From: Rubellimicrobium rubrum | GTDB lineage: Bacteria; Pseudomonadota; Alphaproteobacteria; Rhodobacterales; Rhodobacteraceae | DNA length: 42,585 bases | Assembly (NCBI RefSeq): GCF_006152115.1 | Contig: NZ_VDFU01000030.1 | Location: forward strand, 1-42,585 | Reading direction: 5' to 3' | In this document: positions 33,941 through 42,381 of the stretch, piece after piece | Position numbering within the stretch: position 1 is the stretch's first letter | How the letters are laid out: each line of letters starts with the position of its first letter | The notes under the pieces: generated by a model | The model's database searches: none | Seen by the model: only the letters and a program-made list of their open reading frames with translations | What the model was told of the DNA's origin: nothing | Translations under genes and position numbers: made by a program

Positions 33941-34695
33941 GCCGTGCGCCAGCGGCGGACCCGCGCTTCCCAGGGCTGAAGAACAGCCGCCTCGACCAGC
34001 AGCATCACCGTGACGAAGGACAGCGCATAGATCAGCACCATGCCCACGTCGAACAGCTGGAAATACAGATGAATCTTGAAGCCGATCCCGTTCGACCGCC
34101 CCAAGAACTCGACCACGAGGACGATCTTCCAGATCACCGCCACTCCACCACGGGCGGCGGCGGCGATGTACGGGGCCAATTGCGGCAGGACGACATGGCG
34201 AAGCTGCGACAGGCGCGACATCCGATACACCCGCGCCATCGCCGACAGTTCGGGGTCGAGGGCGCGCGCGCCTTCACGGATGACGATGACCACGTTGGGT
34301 ATCTTGTTGAGCGTCACCGCGACGATGGCGGCCGTCTCGTTGAGGCCGATCCAGAGATAGCACAGCACGATCAGCACGAGCGCCGGAAGGTTCAGGAACA
34401 CGACCAGCCATGGATCGAGCCACAGGTCGAGCTTGCGGCTGGTTCCCATAAGATAGCCGAGGGCGACGCCGATCGACATCGCCAGGACAAAGGCCCAGGC
34501 CACGCGGATCAGCGTCCATGACAGGTGCCGGAAAAGCTCGCCCGACCCGATCTCTTGCGCCAGTGGGCCGAGAAGGGACCACGGGGTGGGCAAGACGTTC
34601 GGATCGGCGGTCAAGGCCGCCGCTACAGTCCAGAGCCCGATGATGGACGCGAGCGACACGAATCGTGCCGCGGCTTTTCCCTGCAGGTCAGCCAA
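33937..34695 (-). CDS. NitT/TauT-type ABC permease
   Basis: A 252-residue inner-membrane protein of the SsuC/TauC family with about six spans. The family ATPase-contact region lies around ARVYRMSRLSQLRHVVLPQL, and GVAVIWKIVLVVEFLGRS is also typical. The only usable start is TTG 34695 with a weak ribosome site. It is translationally coupled to the downstream ATPase and follows the small exported protein gene after about 100 bases, so it probably shares the transcript that starts at the PQQ binding-protein gene (37415). Confidence 0.85.
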   Translation of the reverse strand: MADLQGKAAARFVSLASIIGLWTVAAALTADPNVLPTPWSLLGPLAQEIGSGELFRHLSWTLIRVAWAFVLAMSIGVALGYLMGTSRKLDLWLDPWLVVFLNLPALVLIVLCYLWIGLNETAAIVAVTLNKIPNVVIVIREGARALDPELSAMARVYRMSRLSQLRHVVLPQLAPYIAAAARGGVAVIWKIVLVVEFLGRSNGIGFKIHLYFQLFDVGMVLIYALSFVTVMLLVEAAVLQPWEARVRRWRTA

Positions 34696-34795
34696 GGCCG
34701 CCTGCCTTGGCCACCACGCCCGCGAACGCTCTCTCCCTCGGTCCCTGCACAGTCGTCAAACGCGCCCTCCCCGTGACGGCATGCCGTTCGCCCTG

Positions 34796-35266
34796 TCAGC
34801 GGATGGCGAACTCGACCCTCTGGGTTTCGCCGCTGCTGCCCGGGATCTCAAGATGATAGCTGCCCGGCCTGATCGCGACAAAGGACAGCCGTGCGCTTCC
34901 GGCGTCATCGAACTCCAGGCTGTCCACCGCCATCGGACGGACTTCGATGTCATTGATGACGATCTCGTTGATCCAGATCGAGCGGAAGAAGTCGGCGCCG
35001 GCGATCGCCAGTTCGGCCGACCCGTCCGACGTGATCTCCAGTTCGTAGTAGGCCCCCGACTGGAGTTCCACCGGCTGCGTGCCGTCGTACAGCGGCTGCC
35101 CTGACGACAGGGTGATCGCGACAGGCTCCCCCCGATTGCAGTTCGCAAGCAGGCCCGCGAAGCCGAAGTCCTCGCACAGCGGTGCGGCCTGCACGGGCGC
35201 CGTCGCAAGAAGTCCGATCACAGGCGCCAACAATCCCATGGAGCGCATCAACTGTCCTTTCGTCAT
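34796..35266 (-). CDS. Small exported protein of the PQQ cluster
   Basis: A 156-residue protein with a signal peptide ending near APVQAAP (residue 28). The mature part has two Cys close together (LCEDFGF and ANCNRG), probably a disulfide, followed by a beta-rich domain (YYELEITSDGSAELAI, RPGSYHLEI). It has no EF-hand, haem or lipobox motif. Its ATG overlaps the beta-propeller stop as ATGA, so it is made with that protein. Small exported proteins occur at this place in PQQ-alcohol-dehydrogenase and lut-type clusters, but the function is unknown. Confidence 0.75.
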   Translation of the reverse strand: MTKGQLMRSMGLLAPVIGLLATAPVQAAPLCEDFGFAGLLANCNRGEPVAITLSSGQPLYDGTQPVELQSGAYYELEITSDGSAELAIAGADFFRSIWINEIVINDIEVRPMAVDSLEFDDAGSARLSFVAIRPGSYHLEIPGSSGETQRVEFAIR

Positions 35267-36228
35267 TGCGGCGTCACCACCACGCCCCAGGGCTGCTGCC
35301 CGACCGGGACGGACTGGACCACCTCGCCTGCGGCCACGTCGATGATGGACACGTCGTTCGAGTTGCCGTTCGTGGTGATCAGGAACTTCTCGTCCGGCGT
35401 GAAGGCCAGTTGCCAGACCCGCTGGCCCACGAGCAGGTAGTCCAGCACCTCCCAGGTCTTGCCATCGACCACGGCCACCCGGTTCGAAGGACCAAGGGCC
35501 ACGAAGACGCGGCTGCCGTCCTGTGTCACCCGCACGCCAACGGGCTGGAGGAGCTCGGGCAGGATTCCCGTGACCTCGAAGGTGATCTTGTGGAGAACCT
35601 CGCCGCTTGCCGGATCGACCACGCTGACCGTGCCGCCGATCTCGGCGCTCACATACAAAAGCGAGCCGTCGGCCGTGAACTGGGCAAAGCGCGGGCGCTG
35701 ATCGACCAGCGTGTTCTGCACGATCTCGAAGGTCGTCGTGTCGATGAAATGCGCCATGTTCGTGGTTTCGGAGGTGTTTACCACCCGCGTGCCGTCGGGC
35801 GAGATGCCCATGCCTTCCGGCTCCACGCCCACCGGGATCTCGGCCAGGATCTGACGGGTCTTCACATCCGTCACGGTGACGAGGTTGTCATCCTCATTGG
35901 CAATGTAAAGCGGGTTACCGGACGGGTGCAGGACAAACAGCTCGGGGTCCGGCCCCGAAGGAAGTTGGTGGAGTTCCTCATAGGTCTCCGTGTCGAAGAC
36001 CCGGACCGTGTCATCGTCCGAAGCGCAGACATAAAGCTCCTTGCCGTCCGGCGACACGGTGATGCCGCGCGGCCGGTTCCCGGCGGGAAACTCGGCAAGC
36101 ACCTCCCAGGTCTCGCCATCGAGGACGGTCACGGTGTTGCCACGCTCGTTGCTGACGAACACCTTGTAAGCCTGCGCCGGCAGGGCCACGCCGCTCAGCA
36201 GCAGCGCCGCCAGGGCTTGTCGCATCAT
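35263..36228 (-). CDS. PQQ-catabolism-associated YVTN beta-propeller
   Basis: A 321-residue exported protein made almost entirely of ~40-residue YVTN-type propeller blades (VFVSNERGNTVTVLD, LYVCASDDDTVRVFD, LYIANEDDNLVTVTD, LYVSAEIGGTVSVVD), corresponding to the beta-propeller family of PQQ-dependent alcohol catabolism clusters. The signal peptide ends near LPAQAY (residue 20). The start is ATG 36228 in TGATGATG, overlapping the upstream stop, with GAGAGGAAAG before it. Likely a periplasmic partner of the binding protein or of the quinoprotein; direct catalysis is not indicated. Confidence 0.88.
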   Translation of the reverse strand: MMRQALAALLLSGVALPAQAYKVFVSNERGNTVTVLDGETWEVLAEFPAGNRPRGITVSPDGKELYVCASDDDTVRVFDTETYEELHQLPSGPDPELFVLHPSGNPLYIANEDDNLVTVTDVKTRQILAEIPVGVEPEGMGISPDGTRVVNTSETTNMAHFIDTTTFEIVQNTLVDQRPRFAQFTADGSLLYVSAEIGGTVSVVDPASGEVLHKITFEVTGILPELLQPVGVRVTQDGSRVFVALGPSNRVAVVDGKTWEVLDYLLVGQRVWQLAFTPDEKFLITTNGNSNDVSIIDVAAGEVVQSVPVGQQPWGVVVTPQ

Positions 36229-37415
36229 CCGCTTTCCTCTCCAAAGGCAGTGCATTTCGATTCCGGCCGGTCGAGCCCCAGCGTATCGAGTGGGGAGACC
36301 TGGTGGAGGAACCCTTCCTGCGGCGACACGCTGACCGTGATCCTCCCGTCGGTGAGCAGGATCGGCTGCCGAAGCTCCCCGTTCCAGTCGCGGAAGGTCA
36401 GGGGTTGCCCCTTGAAGGCCGCCACCTCGAAGTCGGGCCCGAGCATGTAGTCGCGGAGCGCATCGGGATCCGCCGACTGCGTCCGGGTCACGGCCTCGCC
36501 CACGACGCGCAAGGCGAGCCAGGCCTGATAATCCTCCTCGCGCATCGGGCGACCAGCCAGTTCCTCGAAACGGTTCTGCATCTGCGTGGCGCCCCAGGCC
36601 TCGTGAGCCGGGTGCCACGTGACCGGGCGCAGCCCGGCAGAGCCCGTGACCGGCGCGGCGTCCCAGGTCTGGAACGGCAGGTAGGGCGCGAAGATATCGT
36701 TCGCATCCGCCGCCACGACCACGCTGTGCCGCGACGCACCCTGCGTAAAGACCGGGATCTGCCGCTGCACCAGCACGTGGCCCGAGTCGGTCGCACGCGC
36801 TCCGCCAGTGTCCGTGAACTCGCGCGTCTCGACGATCCTGGCGCCGAACTTGGCAGCCGAGGCCTCGTAGGCTGCGGCCAGCGACAGGTCTTCGGGGTGA
36901 GAGCCATGGATGACGAGCCAGCGGTCCCAGCGCTTCCAGACAAGGAACTGGGCGAGCGCATCGGTCAGCATCTGCTCGCTTGGCGCGACATGGAGGACGT
37001 TGGCCCTGCAGTCCTCGCTCCGGAGGCTTTCGTCGGTGGCGCGGGCGTTCAGGATCAGCGTCCCTCCCGGGGCGGCATCCGCGAAGCCCAGGAGGTCGTC
37101 GTGCCGCGCCATGACGATGATGATGCGATAACCATCAGCGATGAGTTGGTCGAAGGTCGACCGGGCCTCCTCGGGCGTGGCAGAGACGGTGCGGGTCTCA
37201 TACTCCTGGCCAAGGAACTGGCCGGTGGTCTGGTTGTCCTCGGTCGCCAGCACCGCTCCGGCAAAGCCCAGATCCTCGGTTGGAAGGTCCAGGCGCGAGA
37301 TCGGTAGCAGCGACGGGTAATCGACGCGCAGGACCGCAGCCGCCACGTTCTGCGCGTTGGCAGGAAGCCCGGCCAGGATCCCGAACAAGCACAGCGCAGC
37401 CACGGGTCTCAGCAT
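36225..37415 (-). CDS. PQQ-associated ABC substrate-binding protein
   Basis: About 396 residues from ATG 37415, which has AGGGGG eight bases upstream; GTG 37424 is an alternative. The signal peptide ends near PANAQN. The body resembles type-I periplasmic binding proteins (Leu/Ile/Val type) of the PQQ-dependent alcohol dehydrogenase system: ATEDNQTTGQFLG, HVAPSEQMLTDALAQFLVWK, and WHPAHEAWGATQMQNRFEEL. It heads the run binding protein, propeller, small exported protein, NitT-type permease and ATPase. It probably works with the ABC-2-type ATPase and permease at 31831-33353 encoded on the other strand. LutA in Methylobacterium is a likely functional relative (from memory). Confidence 0.85.
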   Translation of the reverse strand: MLRPVAALCLFGILAGLPANAQNVAAAVLRVDYPSLLPISRLDLPTEDLGFAGAVLATEDNQTTGQFLGQEYETRTVSATPEEARSTFDQLIADGYRIIIVMARHDDLLGFADAAPGGTLILNARATDESLRSEDCRANVLHVAPSEQMLTDALAQFLVWKRWDRWLVIHGSHPEDLSLAAAYEASAAKFGARIVETREFTDTGGARATDSGHVLVQRQIPVFTQGASRHSVVVAADANDIFAPYLPFQTWDAAPVTGSAGLRPVTWHPAHEAWGATQMQNRFEELAGRPMREEDYQAWLALRVVGEAVTRTQSADPDALRDYMLGPDFEVAAFKGQPLTFRDWNGELRQPILLTDGRITVSVSPQEGFLHQVSPLDTLGLDRPESKCTAFGEESG

Positions 37416-37482
37416 GGAAGGCACCCCCTGGTGGCGCGACCGTGCCGCGTTATCTGTTTTGGGTCAGTCACAGGATGCCGCA

Positions 37483-37992
37483 ATGAGACGTCCCCTTTCG
37501 ATCCTCGCCGCCCTTGTGTTGGCAGCGCCCGGAGCGGCCCAAGACCTGGAGCCGCTGCAACCAGGAGCGTCGGTCGCTTACTTCGGGCTTCATTTCATCG
37601 ATACCTCGACCGAGGGCGCCTACAACGGCATCCGCGAGGACGAGACCGAGAGGCTTGCCCTCCTTGAGGAGTCGGTCCGCCAGAGGTTCCTCGAAGAGGG
37701 CTTTGAACTCGTGGACCTTGGTCCCGTGACCGAGGAACTCGCGCGGACCAAAAGTCCAGCCGACTGCAACGGCTGCGACGTCCGAATGGCCGAGCGGCTT
37801 GGTGCGGACTATTCCCTGGTCGGGGAAGTGCAGAAGGTTTCCAACCTCATCCTGTCCATGAACCTCGCCTTGCGCGAGGTCGAGACGGATCGCCTCGTCC
37901 GGATGCTGGCCGTCGATATCCGCGGAAACACCGACGACTCGTGGCTTCGTGGCGGTCGATACATCCTCAACAACCACTTCTTCCGTGAATAG
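37483..37992 (+). CDS. DUF3280-type exported protein
   Basis: A 169-residue protein with a signal peptide ending near PGAAQ (residue 20). It matches the DUF3280-type proteins found in PQQ clusters: VAYFGLHFIDTSTEG, EESVRQRFLEEGFELVDLGP and GADYSLVGEVQKVSNLILSM. A Cys pair lies in DCNGCDV. ATG 37483 has AGGAT seven bases upstream. It is the only gene of the xox-side region on the plus strand, divergent from the binding-protein gene across 67 bases and convergent with the rhodanese gene, so it has its own promoter. No function is established. Confidence 0.8.
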   Translation: MRRPLSILAALVLAAPGAAQDLEPLQPGASVAYFGLHFIDTSTEGAYNGIREDETERLALLEESVRQRFLEEGFELVDLGPVTEELARTKSPADCNGCDVRMAERLGADYSLVGEVQKVSNLILSMNLALREVETDRLVRMLAVDIRGNTDDSWLRGGRYILNNHFFRE

Positions 37993-38006
37993 GACCTGGG
38001 TGGAAG

Positions 38007-38546
38007 TCATGTAGGATCCAGCGGTTCGACTGGCTCCGTCGCGTGACCGGCGCCGGCCCAGCCGTCCGTGCCACCCGGATACCAGTAGACCGAGCGATAG
38101 CCCATCTCCGTCGCACGCTTGGCGGCGTTCCACGACATCCAGCAGTCTTCCATGCAGAAGAACAGGATCGGACGCGAAGGGTCGGACTCCGTGACGGTTG
38201 CGAGCCCCGCACGGAAATAGGCCTCATCTTCGGGAGGCAGCTTGGAGTAGCCTACGTTAGGTAGCCAGACCGCGCCAGGGATGCTGTCGCGGGGACGGTC
38301 CCGCCAGATTGTGCCCTCCGGCAGGTCCGGGGGCCGCACGTCCCGAGGCATGGCGTCGATGAAGATCACTTGCCCTTCTTCCCAGAGCCGATGCGCCTCG
38401 TCGGTGTCCACGGTGGTGGCGCCGGTCAGCCCGGCCGGAACCTCGCCCTTGTAGGGCGCGTCGCGGTAGCCCTCGGGCTCGGGGGCCGACTGGGCAAGCA
38501 CCTGAGTTGGGACTAGACCGACGACTAGGATCAAAACCCGCCACAC
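38007..38546 (-). CDS. Rhodanese-like PQQ-associated CxxxCW protein
   Basis: A 179-residue exported protein with a signal peptide ending near TQVLAQ (residue 19), start GTG 38546. The rhodanese-like fold spans about residues 45-170 (VIFIDAMPRD, RDSIPGAVWLPNVGY). The active loop holds Cys131 and Cys135-Trp136 in FFCMEDCWMSW, the signature of the PQQ-dependent catabolism CXXCW family; spacing between the two Cys here is three residues. It begins five bases after xoxJ and belongs to the xoxFGJ transcript. A periplasmic redox or sulfur role supporting the quinoprotein or its cytochrome is plausible but unproven. Confidence 0.87.
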   Translation of the reverse strand: MWRVLILVVGLVPTQVLAQSAPEPEGYRDAPYKGEVPAGLTGATTVDTDEAHRLWEEGQVIFIDAMPRDVRPPDLPEGTIWRDRPRDSIPGAVWLPNVGYSKLPPEDEAYFRAGLATVTESDPSRPILFFCMEDCWMSWNAAKRATEMGYRSVYWYPGGTDGWAGAGHATEPVEPLDPT

Positions 38547-38550
38547 GGTC

Positions 38551-39411
38551 CTACCCTTCCGACTTCAGCGCGGTGCCCATGTCGTTGACAAGCGGCACCC
38601 CAGCTTCTCGCAGGATGGTGTCGATCCGGTCCTGGTTCCGCCGAAGAAGCGAGTTCAGCTCCCGCTTCCAGGCGTCCTCGCCTTGACGCACGCCCATGGT
38701 GATGCGGTAGAACAAATGCGGCATCGCTGTCTCGTGGATGAGAGGCGTGACCGTCAGCGGCAGGCCACGATCCTTCACCATCGGCCCGGCGATGGGGCCC
38801 CACATGACCGCCGCGTCGATCGCGCCGGATTCCAGGTCCGCAAGCATGAGGTCTGGAGGTGACTTGTAGCGCCGGTCGGCAAACAGGTCATAGGACCGGA
38901 TGTCATCGAGAAGACCCTGTTGCGCCATGTGCGTCGCAGGGGGGCTACCCGCGATCACCCCGATCGTGGCCTCCTGAAGTTTGGGATCCGACAGTTCCGT
39001 CACCTCTGCCAGTGGCCCATCGCTCGGCACGACGAGGACATAGGCCGAGGTCAGGTAGTGATTGGTGTTGAGAACCATCTCGTCGCCCTGGGCGTAGCCG
39101 ATGACGACGTCGCATCGGGCGGCGGCTAGGGTGTTGCGGATGAACCCGGTGGACATGGGATACCAGGCGTATTCGACCGGGCGGCCCAGCTCTCCGGCCA
39201 GCAGCTCGGCGATCTTGTTCTCGTAGCCCGTCCCATCCTCGGTCGAGGCCGGGTAGGCTGCCGGGTCCGAGCAGACCCGGAACGCCGTCCGCGACACGAG
39301 GTCCGAGGTTTGGGCACCCGCAGCTCCGACCCAGAAGGTCAGGAGAGCGAGCGCCGTCCCAAGGATGCGGTCATGCCCCAAGGCAGGATTCCTCGGCTTC
39401 ACGGATGGCAT
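38551..39411 (-). CDS. xoxJ: XoxJ, quinoprotein-associated periplasmic binding protein
   Basis: A 286-residue family-3-like periplasmic binding protein that accompanies XoxF and is thought to help activate it. ATG 39411 has GGGAGG nine bases upstream and overlaps the end of xoxG by 41 bases; TTG 39381, just before the hydrophobic signal (ILGTALALLTFWVGAAGA), is an alternative start. Features: FRVCSDPAAYPAST, GYENKIAELLAGELGRPVEY, YPMSTGFIRNTLAAARCDVV and AAVMWGPIAGPMV. No membrane transporter of the matching polar-amino-acid class is nearby, in keeping with a chaperone-like rather than transport function. Confidence 0.88.
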   Translation of the reverse strand: MPSVKPRNPALGHDRILGTALALLTFWVGAAGAQTSDLVSRTAFRVCSDPAAYPASTEDGTGYENKIAELLAGELGRPVEYAWYPMSTGFIRNTLAAARCDVVIGYAQGDEMVLNTNHYLTSAYVLVVPSDGPLAEVTELSDPKLQEATIGVIAGSPPATHMAQQGLLDDIRSYDLFADRRYKSPPDLMLADLESGAIDAAVMWGPIAGPMVKDRGLPLTVTPLIHETAMPHLFYRITMGVRQGEDAWKRELNSLLRRNQDRIDTILREAGVPLVNDMGTALKSEG

Positions 39412-39907
39412 CGGACTTGTCCTCCCGCTCTGCGGGACGGCCGCGCTCCAGAGCTCCGGTGCCACGCGCCTTGAGATAGACATAGATGTCATCGAGATAG
39501 CACATGACGTTCACGTTGGTACCAAAGGCGGGCATGACGTTGTTGTGGCCTGCGTCCACGTTCTGGATGCCGCCGGCGACGATGCCGTAGAAGTCGTAGT
39601 AGTCCAGCCGGTTCACCGAATTCTTCAGCGCGGGAGCATAGCTCGATCCTTCGCCGTCAGGCCCGTGGCAGACATGGCATTCCGCATGGTATCGCCGGAA
39701 TCCGGAGTAGGTCAGCCAATCGACCGTGCCGTCTTCGGCGATGTTGAAGGTGGGGATGTCATCCGCGGTGTAGTAGCGACCGTTCTCTTCGCGAGCGACC
39801 GCCGTGGCGGGATCGCTCGAAGGGGCCGTTTCCTGCGACCAGCCCGCCGAGGCCGCCAGTACCAGAACCGTAAGCAGTGCGCCCGGCGCGTGCGGGTAAC
39901 GCATCAT
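39371..39907 (-). CDS. xoxG: XoxG, cytochrome c electron acceptor of XoxF
   Basis: A 178-residue periplasmic cytochrome c (also named cycB). ATG 39907 has AGGAG nine bases upstream and is followed by a second Met; the signal peptide ends near AGWSQ. Haem is bound at CHVCH (Cys77, Cys80, His81) and the axial Met is probably Met125 in NNVMPAFGTN. Two further Cys (136 and 175) match the four-Cys methanol-metabolism cytochrome group. It takes electrons from the PQQ of XoxF and passes them toward the terminal oxidase. It follows xoxF after a hairpin. Confidence 0.92.
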   Translation of the reverse strand: MMRYPHAPGALLTVLVLAASAGWSQETAPSSDPATAVAREENGRYYTADDIPTFNIAEDGTVDWLTYSGFRRYHAECHVCHGPDGEGSSYAPALKNSVNRLDYYDFYGIVAGGIQNVDAGHNNVMPAFGTNVNVMCYLDDIYVYLKARGTGALERGRPAEREDKSDAIREAEESCLGA

Positions 39908-39935
39908 TGGTGGGACTCCTGTTGTCCTGTAGGAT

Positions 39936-39964
39936 GCCGGCGGGAGCAGATGGCCCCCGCCGGC
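39936..39964 (-). terminator. Hairpin between xoxF and xoxG
   Basis: Perfect 9-bp arms (gccggcggg at 39936-39944 and its complement at 39956-39964) with an 11-base loop, 22 bases past the xoxF stop. No T-run. It probably gives partial termination or protects the abundant xoxF mRNA. Confidence 0.65.
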
Positions 39965-39986
39965 GACTGTCGCTCCGACGATATGA

Positions 39987-41789
39987 TCAGTCGGGCAGCG
40001 CGAAGACCGTGAGTTGTCCGCCGAGCGCCGTGTACTCGCTGAGGGCGGCGTAGCCGCCCACGGCGCCAAGGCCTTCGTTCGGATTGGTCAGGCCGGCCGC
40101 AAGGCCGATCCCGGCCCAGCCGCCGATGCCCGACAGCACGGCGATGTACTGCTTGCCTTCATGCTCGTAGGTCGTGACGTTCCCGATGATCCCCGAGGGG
40201 GTCTTGAAGCGGTAAAGCTCCTCGCCCGTCTCGGCGTCCACCGCCTTGAGGTAGCCTTCGAGCGTGCCGTAGAAGACCACATCGCCGGCCGTGGCCAAAG
40301 CGCCCGACCAGACCGAGAACTGCTCGGGCAGCGACCACTTGATCTCCCCGGTCCGGGCGTCCCAGGCGATGAAGTTGCCCATGCCGCCATGGCTGTCCGG
40401 AGCCGGATACATCGAGAGCGTCGCCCCGACATAGGGCTGGCCTGCGGTGTAGCTCACGCGGAACGGCTCGTAGTCCATGCAGACGTGGTTCGTCGGCACG
40501 TAGAACAGCCCCGTCTCGGGCGAGAAGGACGCCGGCTGCTGGTCCTTGGACCCGAGCGCCGCCGGGCAGATGCCCTCCACGTTCGTGTCCTCGCCAGCCT
40601 CGCGGGTCGAGTAGTCAGCGACGACCTGCGGCCGACCGTAGGTTTCGGACTCGGGGTTCAGGTCCACCTCAGTGGCCCAGTTGACCGCCGGGTCGTACTT
40701 CTTGGCGTCGATCAGCTCGCCCGTGGCCCGGTCCATGGTATAGACGAAACCGTTCCGGTCGAAGTTGACGAGAAGCTGGCGCATCTCCCCGTCGATCTCC
40801 TGATCGACAAGGATGTTCTCATTCACGCCGTCGTAGTCCCACTCGTCATGCGGGGTCTTCTGGTAGAACCACTTGGCCATCCCGTCGTCCGGGTCGCGGG
40901 CCATGATGGTCATGGACCACTTGTTGTCTCCAGGACGCTGAGACGGGTTCCAGGTCGAAGGGTTCCCGGTGCCATAATAGACGAGGTCAAGCTCGGGGTC
41001 ATAGCTGTACCAGCCCCAGGTCGTGCCACCGCCCAGCTGCCACTGGTCGCCTTCCCAGCTTTCGAGGGACGAGTTCTCGCCGATCGGCTCGCCCAGAACC
41101 GTCGTCTGCTGTGGGTCGACGAGCATCTCCTCGTCCGGGCCGGTCGAATAGGCGCGCCAGCGCTGCTCTCCGGTCGCCATGTCGTACGCGGTCAGGTGGC
41201 CGCGAACGCCGTACTCACCACCCGATACACCCACAAGGATCATGTCCTTGACCGGCAGCACCGTGGCGGTGTTGGTCTGGCCAGCCGACGGGTCTCCGTT
41301 CTGCTTGGTCCACTTGACCTCACCGGTCATCGCATCGAGAGCGACGACAGTGGTGTCGGCCTGGTGCAGGAAGATCGTGTTGTTGGCGTAAGCGGCGCCA
41401 CGGTTCACCGTGTCGCAGCACATGACCGCGATCACGTTCGGGTCCTGCTGGGGTTCGTACTTCCAGACGATCCGGCCCTCTTGGTTCAGATCGAGGGCGT
41501 AGACGACGTTCGGGAACGGCGTCGTCACGTACATCATGTTGCCGACGACGAGCGGCCCGCCTTCATGCCCGCGGAGCACACCCGTGGAGAACGTCCATGC
41601 GACCTGCAGGTCGCCCACGTTCTCCTTGTTGATCTGCTCTAGCTCTGAAAAGCGGGTATTTGCGTAATCGCCAGTCTGGATGACCCACTGCTTCGGGTCG
41701 TCCATCATTCCCATAAGCTCGTCATTGGCAAGCGCAGGGACAGCCCCGCCCACGAAAATCGCGGCGGACATCAGCAGTGAACTTCTCAC
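39987..41789 (-). CDS. xoxF: XoxF, lanthanide-dependent methanol dehydrogenase
   Basis: A 600-residue periplasmic quinoprotein. The start is GTG 41789 behind GGGAGG; the signal peptide ends near PALAND. The eight-bladed propeller carries the adjacent disulfide pair Cys124-Cys125 (AVMCCDT), metal ligands Glu192 (GGEYGVRG) and Asn276 (YGTGNPS), catalytic Asp318, and the extra Asp320 in WDYDG. That second Asp is the mark of lanthanide-dependent XoxF; calcium MxaF has Ala there. It oxidises methanol to formaldehyde or formate and hands electrons to XoxG. No mxaI-like small subunit is seen. It heads xoxF-xoxG-xoxJ-rhodanese. Confidence 0.96.
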   Translation of the reverse strand: MRSSLLMSAAIFVGGAVPALANDELMGMMDDPKQWVIQTGDYANTRFSELEQINKENVGDLQVAWTFSTGVLRGHEGGPLVVGNMMYVTTPFPNVVYALDLNQEGRIVWKYEPQQDPNVIAVMCCDTVNRGAAYANNTIFLHQADTTVVALDAMTGEVKWTKQNGDPSAGQTNTATVLPVKDMILVGVSGGEYGVRGHLTAYDMATGEQRWRAYSTGPDEEMLVDPQQTTVLGEPIGENSSLESWEGDQWQLGGGTTWGWYSYDPELDLVYYGTGNPSTWNPSQRPGDNKWSMTIMARDPDDGMAKWFYQKTPHDEWDYDGVNENILVDQEIDGEMRQLLVNFDRNGFVYTMDRATGELIDAKKYDPAVNWATEVDLNPESETYGRPQVVADYSTREAGEDTNVEGICPAALGSKDQQPASFSPETGLFYVPTNHVCMDYEPFRVSYTAGQPYVGATLSMYPAPDSHGGMGNFIAWDARTGEIKWSLPEQFSVWSGALATAGDVVFYGTLEGYLKAVDAETGEELYRFKTPSGIIGNVTTYEHEGKQYIAVLSGIGGWAGIGLAAGLTNPNEGLGAVGGYAALSEYTALGGQLTVFALPD

Positions 41790-42381
41790 TTCATACCTCC
41801 CAAGGTGCGGAACGGCCTTTTGTCGGCCGGTTTGGACGAGCAGCGCCTCCTCGCTGCCTTTGCTACCCCTGCGCGGGCTCAGGACAGGTCCCGCGGGTGC
41901 CATCCGAATGATGTTCCTGGATCAGGTCTCCTCAAGGCCCGGTGAGGCCAGCGCCATGCAGGCCGTCACGTCGTTACGCCAGTCCTCACGTCGCAGGCCC
42001 TCGGCCGGCCTGATGGCGCCGGGCCTGTGCCCGAGCGGACGCTTCTGTGATGTCTGGCCGGCCGCCACCCAAGCTGCGCCCGACTCGCTCGCCCCCTGAG
42101 TCGACAGGGAACGCCTAAGATTATCAACCACGCCAACGAGGCGTACCACCTCAAGATGCGGCACGAAGCCCACGTTGTCGTGTGCGCTGCCCAAGCTTTC
42201 CCCGCTGGTCGCGCGACGTCCGTCTAACCTTGCACCCGCAACCACGCCTGCGATCGCGGCAAGCGATCGGACACACACCGATGCTGCCCTCCGGGGGGCC
42301 AGCGAAGCGATCATGACCGCTTCGGATGGGCTTGTCACCGGGGATTTCCGTTCGCCGATGCGCATTCCCAGCCGCAACCCC
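41790..42381. other. xoxF upstream region
   Basis: 592 bp between the formaldehyde dehydrogenase and xoxF, both on the minus strand. It should hold the xoxF promoter, but no clear -35/-10 or operator is visible. A small hairpin lies at 41813-41829. A minus frame at 41922-42377 and short plus frames have no family features, and a plus-strand stretch near 42120-42200 looks codon-like without a recognisable protein. It may contain a decayed gene. Confidence 0.45.
41813..41829 (-). repeat. Small hairpin in the xoxF leader
   Basis: 5-bp arms CGGCC (41813-41817) and GGCCG (41825-41829) around a 7-base loop end 12 bases before the GGGAGG of xoxF. Weak, but its place suggests an effect on translation start. 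Confidence 0.3.

Noticed and set aside
40014-41642. 542-codon plus-strand frame inside xoxF
   Set aside because: Fully antisense to xoxF, which has intact catalytic and metal residues; low-complexity composition and no family signature.
41922-42377. 151-codon minus-strand frame between formaldehyde dehydrogenase and xoxF
   Set aside because: No ribosome binding site, no recognisable domain or signal peptide, and competing frames on the other strand; kept only as part of the gap description.
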